A DNA stretch of 64,000 bases from Streptomyces sp. NBC_01429. GTDB lineage: Bacteria; Actinomycetota; Actinomycetes; Streptomycetales; Streptomycetaceae. The position numbers were made by a program, and so were the translations under genes. The notes under the pieces were generated by a model that saw nothing but the letters and a program-made list of their open reading frames with translations, ran no database searches and had not been told where the DNA came from. Shown here piece after piece: positions 54,133 through 62,879 of this stretch; position 1 is the stretch's first letter, and each line of letters starts with the position of its first letter. The DNA is taken from contig NZ_CP109599.1 of the NCBI RefSeq assembly GCF_036231945.1, positions 744,001 through 808,000 of the forward strand, in the 5' to 3' direction.

Positions 54133-54705
54133 ATGACCACGGCCACGGAGACGACCGACGAGCGAGCGCTGAGCGACCTTCAGCGCCGGCACGGGCCCGC
54201 CCTGCTGAACTTCCTGCTCGGCCTGACCTACGGCGACCGGCAGCGGGCCGAGGACCTGGTCCAGGAGACCCTGGTGCGGGCCTGGCTCCACCCCGAGGCG
54301 TTCGACGGGCCGTTCGAGTCGATGCGGCCCTGGCTGTTCACCGTCGCCCGCCGGCTCGCGATCGACGCCCGCAGATCGCGGCTGGCCCGCCCGCCGGAGG
54401 TCGGTGACGCGGGCCTCGCCGCCACGCCCGACCCCGAGGACCGTACGGAGAGCGCCGTCGCGGCGCTGGACGTGCGGCGGGCGGTGCGCACCCTGAGCGC
54501 CGAGCACCGCGCGGTGCTCGTCCAGCTCTACTTCCGGGGGCTGAGCGTGAACGAGGCGGCGGCGGTGCTGGGCATTCCGCCGGGCACGGTCAAGTCCCGT
54601 TCCTACTACGCCCTGCGGGCACTGGGCCGCGCGCTGCCCGGCTACCGGAGGTCGTCCTCGTCCAGGAACGCGAGCAGTGACGGCGTGTCGGCCACCTCCA
54701 GATAG
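54133..54705 (+). CDS. ECF RNA polymerase sigma factor
   Basis: A 190-residue extracytoplasmic-function sigma factor. Region 2 (about 25-90) has ALLNFLLGLTYGDRQRAEDLVQETLVRAW and PWLFTVARRLAIDARR; region 4 (about 115-170) has LSAEHRAVLVQLYF and the helix-turn-helix LSVNEAAAVLGIPPGTVKSR. GGAAAGGG precedes the ATG. Its last 64 bases overlap, on the opposite strand, a gene for a small zinc-finger protein that is a likely anti-sigma factor. Confidence 0.93.
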   Translation: MTTATETTDERALSDLQRRHGPALLNFLLGLTYGDRQRAEDLVQETLVRAWLHPEAFDGPFESMRPWLFTVARRLAIDARRSRLARPPEVGDAGLAATPDPEDRTESAVAALDVRRAVRTLSAEHRAVLVQLYFRGLSVNEAAAVLGIPPGTVKSRSYYALRALGRALPGYRRSSSSRNASSDGVSATSR

Positions 54706-54866
54706 GCCGCGCCGCACGGGTCGCACCCCGCCAGATGGTCCGCGACCCGCCGGTCCTCCTCGGGGCCGAGCGCTTCGAGCACATAGGCGCCGAGCAGCGA
54801 CCGCACATGTGGGCCGGATTCGTCCGCTCCATCGGCGGACCCGTCACCGTCGGCCACACCCGTCAC
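54642..54866 (-). CDS. Zinc-finger (ZAS-type) putative anti-sigma protein, domain only
   Basis: A 74-residue acidic protein consisting of little more than a zinc-binding anti-sigma domain: HVRSLLGAYVLEALGPEEDRRVADHLAGCDPC, with the HxxxCxxC motif. No membrane helix or C-terminal sensor domain follows, unlike most membrane-bound partners. GGAG six bases before the GTG supports the start. It is convergent with, and overlaps, the ECF sigma gene, an unusual layout. It may hold that sigma factor inactive in the cytosol. Confidence 0.78.
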   Translation of the reverse strand: MTGVADGDGSADGADESGPHVRSLLGAYVLEALGPEEDRRVADHLAGCDPCGAAYLEVADTPSLLAFLDEDDLR

Positions 54867-54979
54867 AATCCGCTCCCGTCAGCCGCCCGATCCTGCCCTT
54901 CTGGCCACGCGGAGGGGCTGCCGCCGGTTCAATGCTCCCTTAAGCAGGCTTCGGGGGAAGGAAGGAAGGCGGAAAATCG

Positions 54980-55501
54980 ATGCGTCCGGAATGTACTGAA
55001 GGGGAAGGGGCGGGCGGTGGCGGGCTGCTGGTGCCCATGGCGTGGATGTACGCGGAGTACATCGCCGACGAGCTGCTGCGCACCGGCGATCTGATGCCAC
55101 CGACGACCCTGGAGTACCGGGCCGGCCGGGACGCGCTGGCCCTGACCATCTTCCTCTCCGACGGCTCGGTGGGCGGCCCGCGCGTCGTGGCCAGGATGGA
55201 GGAGTGGCGCTCGCTCACGGCGTACGGGACGTGCTGGCGGGAGTGGGTCTGCGCGCGGCTCGACCGGCTGGAGGCGGTCGACTTCGAGTCGGGCTCGCAG
55301 AAGCGCGATCCCGATCTGGCGCTGGCGGGCACCGCCTGGCGGTGGCTGGAGGAGACGGAGCTGCTCGCGCCGGACCTCGACGCCATGGCGCCCTACGGCG
55401 CCGATCCGTTCACCGCTGGCGAGGAGGAGGGGCCGCAGGTGTGGACGCCGGCGTGGCAGCTCGGGCTGCCGCTGGGGCATCTGGCGATTCATCTGTTCTG
55501 A
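54980..55501 (+). CDS. Hypothetical protein (173 aa)
   Basis: A soluble acidic protein with a Trp-rich body: GLLVPMAWMYAEYIADELLR, SDGSVGGPRVVARMEEWRSL, CWREWVCARLDRLEAVDF and a C-terminal WQLGLPLGHLAIHLF. There is no signal peptide or known catalytic motif and I do not recognise the family. GGAAGGCGGAAAATCG before the ATG provides a good ribosome site. Confidence 0.65.
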   Translation: MRPECTEGEGAGGGGLLVPMAWMYAEYIADELLRTGDLMPPTTLEYRAGRDALALTIFLSDGSVGGPRVVARMEEWRSLTAYGTCWREWVCARLDRLEAVDFESGSQKRDPDLALAGTAWRWLEETELLAPDLDAMAPYGADPFTAGEEEGPQVWTPAWQLGLPLGHLAIHLF

Positions 55502-55600
55502 ACCGGCGCGCGGCGTACGGCCGGTCCACGTGCTCGCGCGCGTGCCGGCGGGTGCGGGGTACGGGCCGCCCGGTGCGGGCCGGCCGCCGCGCGGGCCCGG

Positions 55601-56791
55601 TCAGCTGCCGTGCACGCCCGCGCGGTACTTGGGGATGCGGACCGTGATCCTCGTACCGGCGCCGACGCCCGTCTCGATGACCAGGCCGTACTCGTCCCCG
55701 TAGACCTGGCGCAGCCGTTCGTCCACGTTGAGCAGGCCGATCCCGGTGGACGCGCCGCCCTCGCCGCGCAGGATCCGGCGCAGCCGGTCCGGCTCCATGC
55801 CGACCCCGTCGTCCTCGATGACCACCTCGGCCTCGGCTCCGGCGTCGAGCGCGCTGATGGTGATCCGGCTGGTGGTGGCGGCCCCTTCGAGGCCGTGCTT
55901 GACGGCGTTCTCCACGAGCGGCTGGAGGCAGAGGAACGGCATCGCGACGGGCAGCACCTCGGGGGCGACCTGGAGCGTCACGGAGAGCCGCTCGCCGAAG
56001 CGGGCCCGCACCAGGGCCAGATACTGGTCGATGGAGTGCAACTCGTCGGCCAGGGTGGTGAAGTCGCCGTGGCTGCGGAACGAGTAGCGGGTGAAGTCCG
56101 CGAATTCCAGCAGGAGTTCCCGGGCGCGGTCCGGGTCGGTACGGACGAACGAGGCGATCGCGGCGAGCGAGTTGAAGATGAAGTGCGGCGAGATCTGGGC
56201 CCGCAGCGCCTTGATCTCGGCCTCGATCAGCCGGGTGCGGGAGCGGTCCAGCTCGGCCAGTTCCAGCTGTACGCAGACCCAGCGGGCGACCTCTCCGGCG
56301 GCTCTGACCAGGACGGCGGACTCGCGCGGCGCGTAGGCAACCAGCGTGCCGAGCACCCGGTTGTCGACGGTGAGCGGGACGGCGACGCCCCAGCGCAGGG
56401 AGCAGTCCAGGTCGCCGCAGCCGTCCGCGAAGGCCGTGCCGCGGCCGCTGTCGAGCACCCCCTCGACCCGTTCCATCACCCGCTCGCCGTGGTGCTCACC
56501 GCTGCCGTCCCAGGCGAGGACCCGCTCCCGGTCGGTGAGGCAGAGCGCGTCGGTGCCCAGCAGGGAGCGCAGCCGCCGGGCGGCCTTGCGCGCGCTCTCC
56601 TCGGTGAGTCCGGCTCGCAGCGGGGGTGCGGCGAGGGAGGCGGTGTGCAGCGTCTCGAAGGTGGCGTGCTCCACGGGGGTGCCGACATCGCTGGGGCGCG
56701 CGGGGCGGGCGGTGCGCCGGCCGAGCAGGAAGCCGCCCGCGAGGAGCAGCGCGGCGAGCACCGTCAGCACGGCGAGGGCGGACGGGCTCAT
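55601..56791 (-). CDS. LytS-family sensor histidine kinase
   Basis: A 396-residue membrane kinase. One N-terminal helix (about 5-24) and a GAF-like sensor region (about 45-175, containing CGDLDCSLRWGVAVPLTV) precede the HisKA_7TM-type catalytic part. The phospho-acceptor His is in QISPHFIFNSLAAI (about residue 208), the N box in QPLVENAVKHGLEG, and the G box in DDGVGM and GIGLLNVDERL. It is the last of four overlapping genes and pairs with the LytTR response regulator at the other end. The start overlaps the symporter stop as ATGA. Confidence 0.92.
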   Translation of the reverse strand: MSPSALAVLTVLAALLLAGGFLLGRRTARPARPSDVGTPVEHATFETLHTASLAAPPLRAGLTEESARKAARRLRSLLGTDALCLTDRERVLAWDGSGEHHGERVMERVEGVLDSGRGTAFADGCGDLDCSLRWGVAVPLTVDNRVLGTLVAYAPRESAVLVRAAGEVARWVCVQLELAELDRSRTRLIEAEIKALRAQISPHFIFNSLAAIASFVRTDPDRARELLLEFADFTRYSFRSHGDFTTLADELHSIDQYLALVRARFGERLSVTLQVAPEVLPVAMPFLCLQPLVENAVKHGLEGAATTSRITISALDAGAEAEVVIEDDGVGMEPDRLRRILRGEGGASTGIGLLNVDERLRQVYGDEYGLVIETGVGAGTRITVRIPKYRAGVHGS

Positions 56792-58254
56792 GTCAGACCC
56801 TCCGGCAGGTGGAAGCGGGTCATGGCGGCGTTGGTGCCCGCCGGTATCCGGGTCCTGGTGGCCAGGGACACCAGGATCATGGCGAGGAAGCCGACCGGTA
56901 CGGACCAGACGGCGGGCCAGGCGAGCAGGGCGTGCGGCCAGCCGGACCGTACGGTCCCGGTCACCGTGATCACCGTCGCGGCGAACGAGAGTCCGCCGCC
57001 GAGCAGCAGCCCGGCGATCGCGCCGGGCGGGGTGAGCCGGCGCCACCAGATGCCCAGGACCAGCAGCGGACAGAACGACGAGGCGGAGACCGCGAAGGCC
57101 ATGCCCACGGAGTCGGCCACGGGCGCGTTGCTGACCAGCAGCGATCCGCACAGCGGGACGACGATGGCGAGCGGGGTGGCGAGCCTGAACTGCCGTACGC
57201 CGCGCGCGGGCAGTACGTCCTGGGTGAGGACGCCGGCGACGGCCATGGTCAGTCCGGAGGCGGTGGAGAGGAACGCGGCGAACGCGCCGCCCGCGACGAG
57301 GGCGCCGAGCAGATCCCCGCCGAGGCCGCCGATCGCCCGCTCCGGCAGCAGCAGCACGGCGGCGTCGGCGTCGGTGCCGTGCGGAAGCCCCGGTGCGTAG
57401 ATGCGGCCGAGCGCTCCGTAGACGGGCGGCAGCAGGTAGAACACGCCGATCAGCGCCAGTACGGCCACGGTGGTGCGGCGGGCGGCCCGGCCGTTGGGGC
57501 TGGTGTAGAAGCGGACGACGACATGGGGCAGCCCCATCGTGCCGAGGAAGGTCGCCACGATCAGGCCGTAGGTGGCGTAGAGGGGATGGTCCGCGCGGAC
57601 GGCGACGGCGGAGGCGAGGTCGAGGGCGGGGCGCGGCCGGTCGTCGCCCCGCCAGGCCAGCAGCAGGAAGATCGCGGGCACCAGCAGCGCGGTGAGCTTG
57701 AGCCAGTACTGGAACGCCTGGACGAAGGTGATGCTGCGCATCCCGCCCGCCGCGACCGCCGCCACGACGACCAGGGCGACGAGCACTCCGCCGAACCAGC
57801 CGGGCGCTCCGGTGAGGATCTTCAAGGTCAGTCCCGCGCCCTGGAGTTGGGGGACGAGGTAGAGCCAGCCCGCGCCGACCACGAACACGCTGACGAGTCG
57901 GCGCACCGCCCGCGATTCGAGCCGTCCCTCGGCGAAGTCCGGCAGGGTGTAGGCGCCGGACCTGCGCAGGGGCGCGGCGACGAAGACGAGCAGGACGAGG
58001 TATCCGGCGGTGTAGCCGACCGGGTACCAGAGCATGTCGGGGCCGTGCAGCAGCACCAGGCCCGCGATGCCGAGGAAGGAGGCGGCGGAGAGGTATTCGC
58101 CGCTGATCGCGGCGGCGTTGAGCGCGGGGCCGACCGTGCGGGAGGCGACGTAGAAGTCGGAGGTGGTACGGGATATCCGCAGCCCGAAGCCGCCGACGAG
58201 CACGGTGGCGAGCACGACGACGGCGACGGCCGTCACCGTGTAACTCTGGCTCAC
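56788..58254 (-). CDS. Sodium:solute symporter (acetate/monocarboxylate type)
   Basis: A 488-residue SSS-family transporter with about 13 membrane helices. Family features are FYVASRTVGPALNAAAISGEYLSAASFLG, the gate region LPDFAEGRLESRAVRR, GGMRSITFVQAFQYWLKL and LPHVVVRFYTSPNGRAARRT. The sequence most resembles the ActP-like cation/acetate branch. It overlaps both neighbours by four bases. A small two-helix protein is encoded just before it, as in actP loci with yjcH. Its substrate is probably a short carboxylate. Confidence 0.92.
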   Translation of the reverse strand: MSQSYTVTAVAVVVLATVLVGGFGLRISRTTSDFYVASRTVGPALNAAAISGEYLSAASFLGIAGLVLLHGPDMLWYPVGYTAGYLVLLVFVAAPLRRSGAYTLPDFAEGRLESRAVRRLVSVFVVGAGWLYLVPQLQGAGLTLKILTGAPGWFGGVLVALVVVAAVAAGGMRSITFVQAFQYWLKLTALLVPAIFLLLAWRGDDRPRPALDLASAVAVRADHPLYATYGLIVATFLGTMGLPHVVVRFYTSPNGRAARRTTVAVLALIGVFYLLPPVYGALGRIYAPGLPHGTDADAAVLLLPERAIGGLGGDLLGALVAGGAFAAFLSTASGLTMAVAGVLTQDVLPARGVRQFRLATPLAIVVPLCGSLLVSNAPVADSVGMAFAVSASSFCPLLVLGIWWRRLTPPGAIAGLLLGGGLSFAATVITVTGTVRSGWPHALLAWPAVWSVPVGFLAMILVSLATRTRIPAGTNAAMTRFHLPEGLT

Positions 58255-58613
58255 GGCGCGGGCCGCCCCTTCACCAGCCGGGCGAAGTCACGCTCGTTGC
58301 GCTCCGCGCGCCGTACGTACCACCAGCCGCCCAGAGTGAGCAGCGGATACGCGGCGAAGCCGAGCACCGCCCAGACGGCGGTCGCGTCGCGCAGGGCGGC
58401 GAAGGCGAGCGGCAGGGTGCCGCCGGTCAGCGCGAGCACCGTGAACACAGTGAGCCCGGCCCGTAGTTGACTGCGCATCAGGGAGCGGACATAGGCGTCG
58501 CCGAGGGCGGTCTGTTCCTCGATCTCGGCCTGGGCGCGGTAGCGCGGCAGCGGGCGTACGCGCCGGGGCTCACCGGTGACGACCTCGCGCCGGGGCGCGG
58601 ACTCCCCCGTCAT
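58251..58613 (-). CDS. Small two-helix membrane protein (DUF485-like accessory)
   Basis: A 120-residue protein with a hydrophilic N-terminus and two hydrophobic helices (about 52-70 and 78-96) ending in WWYVRRAERNERDFARLVKG. Size and position just before an ActP-type symporter match the DUF485/YjcH accessory proteins, although similarity is weak by eye. It is coupled to both neighbours by ATGA overlaps. Confidence 0.8.
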   Translation of the reverse strand: MTGESAPRREVVTGEPRRVRPLPRYRAQAEIEEQTALGDAYVRSLMRSQLRAGLTVFTVLALTGGTLPLAFAALRDATAVWAVLGFAAYPLLTLGGWWYVRRAERNERDFARLVKGRPAP

Positions 58614-59362
58614 CGCTCCTGCCGCATCAGCAGGTCGCGCAGCGCGCGGGCGTGGCGGCGGCTGACGGCCAGCTCGGCGTCGCCGACGCGGACGCTCATC
58701 GCGCCCGCGTCCAGGCGCAGTTCGTCGATCCGGGCCAGCGCGACGAGATGGCGGCGGTGGATCCGGACGAAACCGCGCGAGCGCCAGCGCTCCTCCAGTG
58801 TGCTGAGCGGGATCCGTACGAGATGGCTGCCGGTGTCGGTGTGCAGCCGGGCGTAGTCGCCCCGGGCCTCGGCGTAGGCGATGTCGGCCACGGCGACGAA
58901 CCGGATCACCCCGCCCAGCTCGACCGTGATCTGGTCGGCGGCCGGGGGCGGTTCGGGCGCCGGGGAGCGCTCGCCCACCAGTTCGGCGACCCGGCGTACG
59001 GCCTCGGCGAGGCGCTCCCTGCGGACGGGTTTGAGCACGTAGTCGACGGCCTTGAGATCGAAGGCCCGCACGGCGAAGCCCTCGTGCGCCGTGACGAAGA
59101 CGATCAACGGCGGCTCGGCGAAGCCGGCCAGCAGCCGGGCGACATCGAGTCCGGTGAGCCCGGCCATGTGGATGTCGAGGAAGACCACATCGACGGCGTC
59201 GGGCCCCGCGGGACCCGAGTCGAGCGCGGCGCCGATCCGGCGCAGCGCCTCCGTGGCGCCGGTGGCTCCTTCGGCCGCACGGACGCGCGGGTCGGCCCTG
59301 AGCAGATAGAGCAGCTCCTCAAGGGCCGGTTCTTCGTCGTCCACAGCCAGTACGCGCAGCAT
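58610..59362 (-). CDS. LytTR-family response regulator
   Basis: A 250-residue regulator. The receiver domain (about 1-120) has the acidic pair DDEE near the N-terminus, the phospho-acceptor Asp in VVFLDIHMAG (about 63), the Thr in VFVTAHEGF and the Lys in YVLKPV. The LytTR DNA-binding domain (about 145-245) has ARGDYARLHTD, LVRIPLSTLEERW and FVRIHRRHLVAL. It is first in the coupled regulator - small membrane protein - symporter - kinase operon, suggesting the kinase senses the substrate and this protein controls its uptake. Confidence 0.94.
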   Translation of the reverse strand: MLRVLAVDDEEPALEELLYLLRADPRVRAAEGATGATEALRRIGAALDSGPAGPDAVDVVFLDIHMAGLTGLDVARLLAGFAEPPLIVFVTAHEGFAVRAFDLKAVDYVLKPVRRERLAEAVRRVAELVGERSPAPEPPPAADQITVELGGVIRFVAVADIAYAEARGDYARLHTDTGSHLVRIPLSTLEERWRSRGFVRIHRRHLVALARIDELRLDAGAMSVRVGDAELAVSRRHARALRDLLMRQER

Positions 59363-59476
59363 GAGGCCGGAGTTTAGATCCTGCGGGGCCGCACGGGACC
59401 GGGCAGGACCCGTGGGATCGTCATGCGAACGCGCCACGGTTTGAGTGAATCCGTACTTCGCTGCGTAACAGACAAT

Positions 59477-60139
59477 ATGCGGACCTTGGACCTCCATCGT
59501 GATGTCGGCGCCTACGCCCTCGGGGTGCTGGACGCCTCGGACGCCTTCCGCTTCGAGGACCATCTGATGGTCTGCCCGCAGTGCACACTGCTGCTGGCGG
59601 ACTTCGGCGGAGTGAAGGCACAACTCGACCGATATGCCCGGCAGACCCCCGCCGAGGTGGCACCGTACGCCGTCGCCGGCCCGGAGCTGCTGGCCGGGCT
59701 GCTCGACCGTACGGCCGCCGGCCGGCGCAAGAGCCGCAGGCGGCGCCTCGCGCTGGCGGCCGTGGCGGCGGTGCTCGTGGTGGGCGGGCCGCTCGCGGTG
59801 CTCGGCGCGGCGTCCGGGACGGACCCGGGCGGCCCCGCGACCGTACGGTGGACCGCCTCGGACCGGGCGACGGGGACCTCGGCCGTGGTGACGACGGCGG
59901 AGACGGTCTGGGGCACGGACGTCGGCCTGGAGCTGGTCCGCCCCGGCGTCTCCGAGGTCTGCGCGCTCATCGCGGTGGGCCTCGACGGGTCGCGGGAGAC
60001 GGTGATGACCTGGGCGTCGCACGCGCAGGACGGCGAGCGGCTGGTCACCCGGGGCGGGGCGGCGCTGCGTCCCGGGGAGATCGCGCGCTTCGAGGTGCGC
60101 GCCTCGGACGGCCGTCTGCTGGTGACGATCGGCGGATGA
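59477..60139 (+). CDS. Anti-sigma factor, zinc-finger plus membrane anchor (orphan)
   Basis: A 220-residue protein. The N-terminal ZAS domain has VGAYALGVLDASDAFRFEDHLMVCPQC with HxxxCxxC. A hydrophilic linker and a basic stop (GRRKSRRRR) precede one membrane helix (about 89-110), followed by an extracytoplasmic RskA-like beta domain (about 115-220). It should bind an ECF sigma factor at the membrane. No sigma gene is adjacent; the closest is about 5 kb away. Confidence 0.87.
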   Translation: MRTLDLHRDVGAYALGVLDASDAFRFEDHLMVCPQCTLLLADFGGVKAQLDRYARQTPAEVAPYAVAGPELLAGLLDRTAAGRRKSRRRRLALAAVAAVLVVGGPLAVLGAASGTDPGGPATVRWTASDRATGTSAVVTTAETVWGTDVGLELVRPGVSEVCALIAVGLDGSRETVMTWASHAQDGERLVTRGGAALRPGEIARFEVRASDGRLLVTIGG

Positions 60140-60221
60140 GCGCCACGGTGCTCCGTCCGGCCGCTGCCCCGGTTCCGCATCGGTTCCGGTGGCGATCCCG
60201 GTGCCGGTCCCGGGCGGGCGC

Positions 60222-61097
60222 CTACTTGAGCAGCCGCGACATCCTGCGGTCGGCGAGCGGCCTGCCGCCCGTCTGGCAGGTGGGACAGTACTGGAGCGAG
60301 GAGTCGCTGAAGGACACCTCACGGATGGTGTCCCCGCAGACAGGACACGGCTCGCCGGTCCGGCCGTGCACCCGCAACCCGCTCTTCTTCTCCGCCTTGA
60401 GCCGTCCGGCCGCCACCCCGCGCGAGCGCTCGACCGCTTCGCCGAGGGTCGCGCGCATCGCCTCGTAGAGGGTGGTGATCTCGTCCTCGGAGAGGTTCTT
60501 CACCGGCTTGAAGGGCGACATCCGCGCCGCGTGCAGGATCTCGTCGCTGTAGGCGTTGCCGATGCCCGCGATCAGCCGCTGGTCCCGCAGGGCGCCCTTG
60601 ATCCGGCGCCCCTCCCCGGCCAGCAGTGCGGCCAGCGCGGCCCGGTCGAAGGCGTCGGCGAGCGGATCGGGACCGAGCCGGGCGATGCCGGGGACGTCGG
60701 TCGGGTCGCGTACGAGATGGACCGCGAGGCGCTTGGTGGTGCCCGCCTCGGTCAGATCGAAGCCGTCGCCCCCGGCGAGCACCGTGCGCAGGGCCAGCGG
60801 CCCCTTGCCCGGCCGCGGCGGCTCGGCGGGGAAGGAGTCCTTCCAGCGCAGCCAGCCCGCGCGGGCGAGATGGACCGCGAGGTGCAGCCCGCCGGGCGCG
60901 GCGTCCCCCGCGACGATGTCGAGATACTTGCCGTGGCGCGCCACGGCCGTGACCGTGGCGCCCTCCAGCGCGGTCAGCGGCGGATCGTAGGTCTTCAGGG
61001 CATTGACCGTCAGCGGCAGGACACGGACGATTTCCTTGCCCACCAGGTGTTCGTCGAGGAACTCGCGCAGCGCTTCGACTTCGGGTACTTCCGGCAT
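60222..61097 (-). CDS. Fpg/Nei family DNA glycosylase
   Basis: A 291-residue base-excision enzyme. After Met removal the chain begins PEVPEVEALREFLDEHL with the catalytic Pro and Glu. The conserved helix-two-turn-helix is IKGALRDQRLIAGIGNAYSDEILHAA, and the C-terminal zinc finger CPVCGDTIREVSFSDSSLQYCPTC has four Cys. It should cut oxidised or ring-opened bases and incise the strand by beta/delta elimination. The start is fixed by the N-terminal catalytic sequence. Confidence 0.94.
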   Translation of the reverse strand: MPEVPEVEALREFLDEHLVGKEIVRVLPLTVNALKTYDPPLTALEGATVTAVARHGKYLDIVAGDAAPGGLHLAVHLARAGWLRWKDSFPAEPPRPGKGPLALRTVLAGGDGFDLTEAGTTKRLAVHLVRDPTDVPGIARLGPDPLADAFDRAALAALLAGEGRRIKGALRDQRLIAGIGNAYSDEILHAARMSPFKPVKNLSEDEITTLYEAMRATLGEAVERSRGVAAGRLKAEKKSGLRVHGRTGEPCPVCGDTIREVSFSDSSLQYCPTCQTGGRPLADRRMSRLLK

Positions 61098-61271
61098 ACG
61101 TCCAGCGTGCCGCAGGCGCCGCGCGAACGCCCGGTGGGCGGGGTGGGCACCGGCCCACCGCGTGATACGGCCCACAAGGAGCGGGCCCGAGGCGTCCGCC
61201 GGCCCCTCGGCCACGAATACACCGCGAGAGGTACTCCCCCGCGGAGACCACCGTTGGAAGGAAGGCCCCAC

Positions 61272-61991
61272 GTGCCCGTACGCGACCGAGCCACCACCGT
61301 CCCGTCCGCCCTGGTCCTCGACAGGACGGCGGCACGGCCGCGCGCCGCCGTCCTGGTGCTGCACGGCGGTCGCGCGGACAGCATGGACCCGCCGGCCCGG
61401 CTGAACGCGGCGGCCGCCCGGATGCGGCCGTTCACCCGCGCGGTACTGCGGGCCACCGAGGGGTGCGACATCGTGGTGGGCCGGGTCCGCTACCGGCACC
61501 GGGGGTGGAACGGCAGCCGCGCCGACGCCGCCCGGGACGCGCTGCGGGCGCTGGACTCGCTGGAGGAACTGGTCTCCACGGTGCCGGTGGTGCTCGTGGG
61601 GCATTCGATGGGCGGCCGGGCCGCGCTGGCCGCCGCCGGCCACGATCTGGTGACGGGCGTCGTGGGGCTCGCCCCCTGGTGCCCGCCGCAGGAGCCGGTG
61701 GAGCAGCTGAGGGGCCGCCGGGTGGTGCTGCTGCACAGCGACCGGGACCGGATGACGGATCCGCGCGGCAGTGTCGCCATGGCCGCCCGGGCCAGGGACG
61801 CGGGCGCGGACGCCTGCGCCGTACTGCTCACCGGCGGCGATCACGCGATGCTGCGCCGGGCCCGTACCTGGCACGCGCTGGCGACCGGCTCGGTCACCGC
61901 GCTGCTCGGGATGAACCCGTTCCCCGACGCGGTGGGGCAGGCGTTCCTGAGCGCGGCCGGGGGCCGGACACGGCCGGTGCCCCGGGTGTAG
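61272..61991 (+). CDS. Alpha/beta hydrolase (dienelactone-hydrolase-like)
   Basis: A 239-residue alpha/beta hydrolase. The oxyanion region is AVLVLHGGRADS (about 30-41), the nucleophile Ser is in VVLVGHSMGGRAALA (GHSMGG, about 115), the acid is probably Asp in LLHSDRDRMTDP, and the His lies in TGGDHAMLRRA. The substrate is unknown. GGAAGG upstream supports the GTG start. It is divergent from the Fpg/Nei gene. Confidence 0.88.
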   Translation: MPVRDRATTVPSALVLDRTAARPRAAVLVLHGGRADSMDPPARLNAAAARMRPFTRAVLRATEGCDIVVGRVRYRHRGWNGSRADAARDALRALDSLEELVSTVPVVLVGHSMGGRAALAAAGHDLVTGVVGLAPWCPPQEPVEQLRGRRVVLLHSDRDRMTDPRGSVAMAARARDAGADACAVLLTGGDHAMLRRARTWHALATGSVTALLGMNPFPDAVGQAFLSAAGGRTRPVPRV

Positions 61992-62015
61992 GGGGCGGGG
62001 GCGCGGGCGTCGGGG

Positions 62016-62879
62016 TCACAGGCCGTAGACCCGCCGGGCGGTCCCCGAGAACACCGCGTCGCGCTCGTCCGCGCTCAGGCCGGCCGTCACCGTACGCGCC
62101 GCGTCGAGCACCGTCCCGTACGGGGCGGCCAGCCGGCACACCGGCCAGTCGGAGCCGAACATCAGCCGGCCGGGGCCGAACGCGTCGAGGGCGACGTCCC
62201 CGTACGGACGCAGGTCCCCGGCCGTCCACGACTCCCACGCGGCCTCGGTGACCAGCCCGGAGAGCTTGCAGACGGTGTTGGGCTCGGCGGCCAGCGCCCG
62301 GAAGTCCCCGGCCCAGGGCTCCAACGGCCCCGCCGCCACCGGCGGTTTGCCCAGATGGTCGAGGACGAAGGTCAGCCCGGGCAGCAGCCGCGCCGCCCGC
62401 ACGGCGGCGGGCAGTTGGTGCGGCCGTACCAGCAGGTCGTACGCGAGCCCCGCGCCCGCGACGGCGCGCAGCCCGCGCAGCACCTCGGGGCGCAGCAGCC
62501 ACTCCGGGTCGCTCTCGCCCTGGACCGGGTGGCGCACGCCGACGAGCCGGTGGCCGCCGGGGAGGGCGCGCAGGGCGGCGAGGGTGCCCGCCACGTCCGG
62601 CGCGGTGAGGTCGGTCCAGCCGACGACGCCCGCGATCAGCTCACCGCCGTCGGCCACGGCGAGCAGCTCGGGGGTCTCGCCGGGGTCGGGGACGGTCTGG
62701 ACGAGTACGGTGGCGCCCACCCCGGCCGCCCGCGCCTCCGGTTCCAGGTCGGCGAGGGTGAAGTTCCGGCGGAGCGGGGCCATTTCGGGGCCCGTGATCC
62801 AGTCCTGGTCGCGTACGGAGAGATCCCACAGGTGGTGATGGGCGTCGAGGAGGCCGGCCGGCGGGGGCGGCGCGGTCAT
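62016..62879 (-). CDS. Amidohydrolase-2 family protein, probable sugar lactonase
   Basis: A 287-residue TIM-barrel metal hydrolase of the amidohydrolase 2 family. It has the metal-binding LLDAHHHLWD at the N-terminus, VGVRHPVQGE, LDHLGKP and the C-terminal FGSDWPV. This sequence type includes L-fucono-1,5-lactonases. The ATG overlaps the stop of the upstream aldo/keto reductase gene as ATGA, so the two act in one pathway, probably oxidation of a sugar to its lactone and then opening of the ring. Confidence 0.9.
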   Translation of the reverse strand: MTAPPPPAGLLDAHHHLWDLSVRDQDWITGPEMAPLRRNFTLADLEPEARAAGVGATVLVQTVPDPGETPELLAVADGGELIAGVVGWTDLTAPDVAGTLAALRALPGGHRLVGVRHPVQGESDPEWLLRPEVLRGLRAVAGAGLAYDLLVRPHQLPAAVRAARLLPGLTFVLDHLGKPPVAAGPLEPWAGDFRALAAEPNTVCKLSGLVTEAAWESWTAGDLRPYGDVALDAFGPGRLMFGSDWPVCRLAAPYGTVLDAARTVTAGLSADERDAVFSGTARRVYGL

